Below, piece after piece: positions 63,740 to 64,000 of a stretch of DNA of 64,000 nucleotides. The position numbers were made by a program, and so were the translations under genes. Below the pieces are notes generated by a model. It was not told where the DNA came from. It worked only from the letters and a program-made list of their open reading frames with translations, and did no database searches. The stretch's first letter is position 1, and every line of letters starts with the position of its first letter. Source of the DNA: Aurantimonas sp. HBX-1 (GTDB lineage: Bacteria; Pseudomonadota; Alphaproteobacteria; Rhizobiales; Rhizobiaceae); assembly GCF_021391535.1 (NCBI RefSeq), contig NZ_CP090066.1, positions 1,067,501 through 1,131,500 of the forward strand, given 5' to 3'.

Positions 63740-64000
63740 ATGGCGCATCACCGCGTGATCCTGATCGCCGGGGCGGGGCCGGTGGGACTCGCCGCCGCGG
63801 TCGAGCTGACCCGCCGCGGCCTGCCGGTGCGGATCATCGACGCCGGGGAGGGGCCGACGCCGCCCGAACAGTCGCGGGCGCTCGGAACCCTGCCGACGAC
63901 ACTGGCGATCCTCGCCGCATCCGGGGTTTCGGCGCGGCTGCTCGCCGAAGGTGCCCGTATCACCGGCGCCGACGTCGCCCGCGACGGGCACCGGCTGTTT
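63740..64000 (+). CDS. FAD-dependent monooxygenase (partial, C-terminus outside window)
   Basis: The 87 visible residues start MAHHRVILIAGAGPVGLAAA, a Rossmann FAD-binding motif with GAGPVG. They continue VELTRRGLPVRIIDAGEGPT and EQSRALGTLPTTLAILAASG, the PheA/TfdB-type aromatic hydroxylase pattern. GGGAGGCAGAGG lies before the ATG at 63740. It starts 13 bp after recN and may be co-transcribed. The substrate cannot be told from this portion. In related genomes ligA usually follows recN, so this neighbour is unexpected. Confidence 0.8.
   Translation, partial: MAHHRVILIAGAGPVGLAAAVELTRRGLPVRIIDAGEGPTPPEQSRALGTLPTTLAILAASGVSARLLAEGARITGADVARDGHRLF

Overview
The window is about 69% GC by eye, densely packed, and reads as the chromosome of an alphaproteobacterium of the order Hyphomicrobiales (Rhizobiales). 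The evidence is the order rnpB-mraZ-rsmH-ftsL-ftsI-murEF-mraY-murD-ftsW-murGCB-ddl-ftsQAZ-lpxC-bamD-recN, three full CtrA boxes (TTAA-N7-TTAAC), an alpha-r14/NfeR-like small RNA with three anti-Shine-Dalgarno loops, an HWE histidine kinase, and RIME-like palindromes. A family such as Aurantimonadaceae is possible but is only an impression.

Layout. 1-3.8 kb: an ECF sigma factor with a secreted NTF2-like partner on the minus strand, a divergent polar amino-acid ABC importer, an HxlR pseudogene scrap and a small membrane protein. 4-10.3 kb: metabolic and stress genes (tautomerase, LysR, SnoaL-like protein, formate/nitrite-type channel, methyltransferase/Rrf2 pair, DUF1499, Cu/Zn superoxide dismutase, GST). 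The channel gene sits between two copies of a methyltransferase 3' end. 10.6-19.3 kb: aspartate aminotransferase, the sRNA, a CtrA-box-preceded pair (coiled-coil membrane protein plus ClpP-like periplasmic protease), MgtC, a lipase, a secreted-domain/RNase T2 pair, DUF1206 and a second GST. 19.4-33.9 kb: EttA, HWE kinase and receiver, DedA, MOSC, TrmO, the ArsR-methyltransferase regulator with metF, a 28-residue membrane microprotein, amidase, lysine/ornithine decarboxylase, DUF4112 and an Xre/RES toxin-antitoxin module.

33.9-39 kb is rich in cell-wall remodelling enzymes: MltB-type transglycosylase, GH25 lysozyme lipoprotein, AmpD/AmiD-like amidase and a small lytic transglycosylase. RNase P RNA follows, then the division and cell-wall (dcw) cluster from 40 to 63.7 kb. 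The dcw genes are nearly all coupled by ATGA-type overlaps. The run is interrupted by a terminator-like hairpin between ftsI and murE and by about 800 bp of palindromic repeats between murB and ddl. CtrA boxes stand ahead of both halves (mraZ and ddl-ftsQAZ), and four 10-bp-phased CCCA boxes that look like the MraZ operator overlap the predicted mra promoter. The window ends in an FAD-dependent monooxygenase that follows recN.

No tRNA, CRISPR array, insertion sequence or prophage was seen. The least conventional items are the sRNA, the membrane protein/ClpP-like protease pair, the shared domain in front of RNase T2, the repeat-flanked channel gene, and the regulatory architecture of the dcw cluster.
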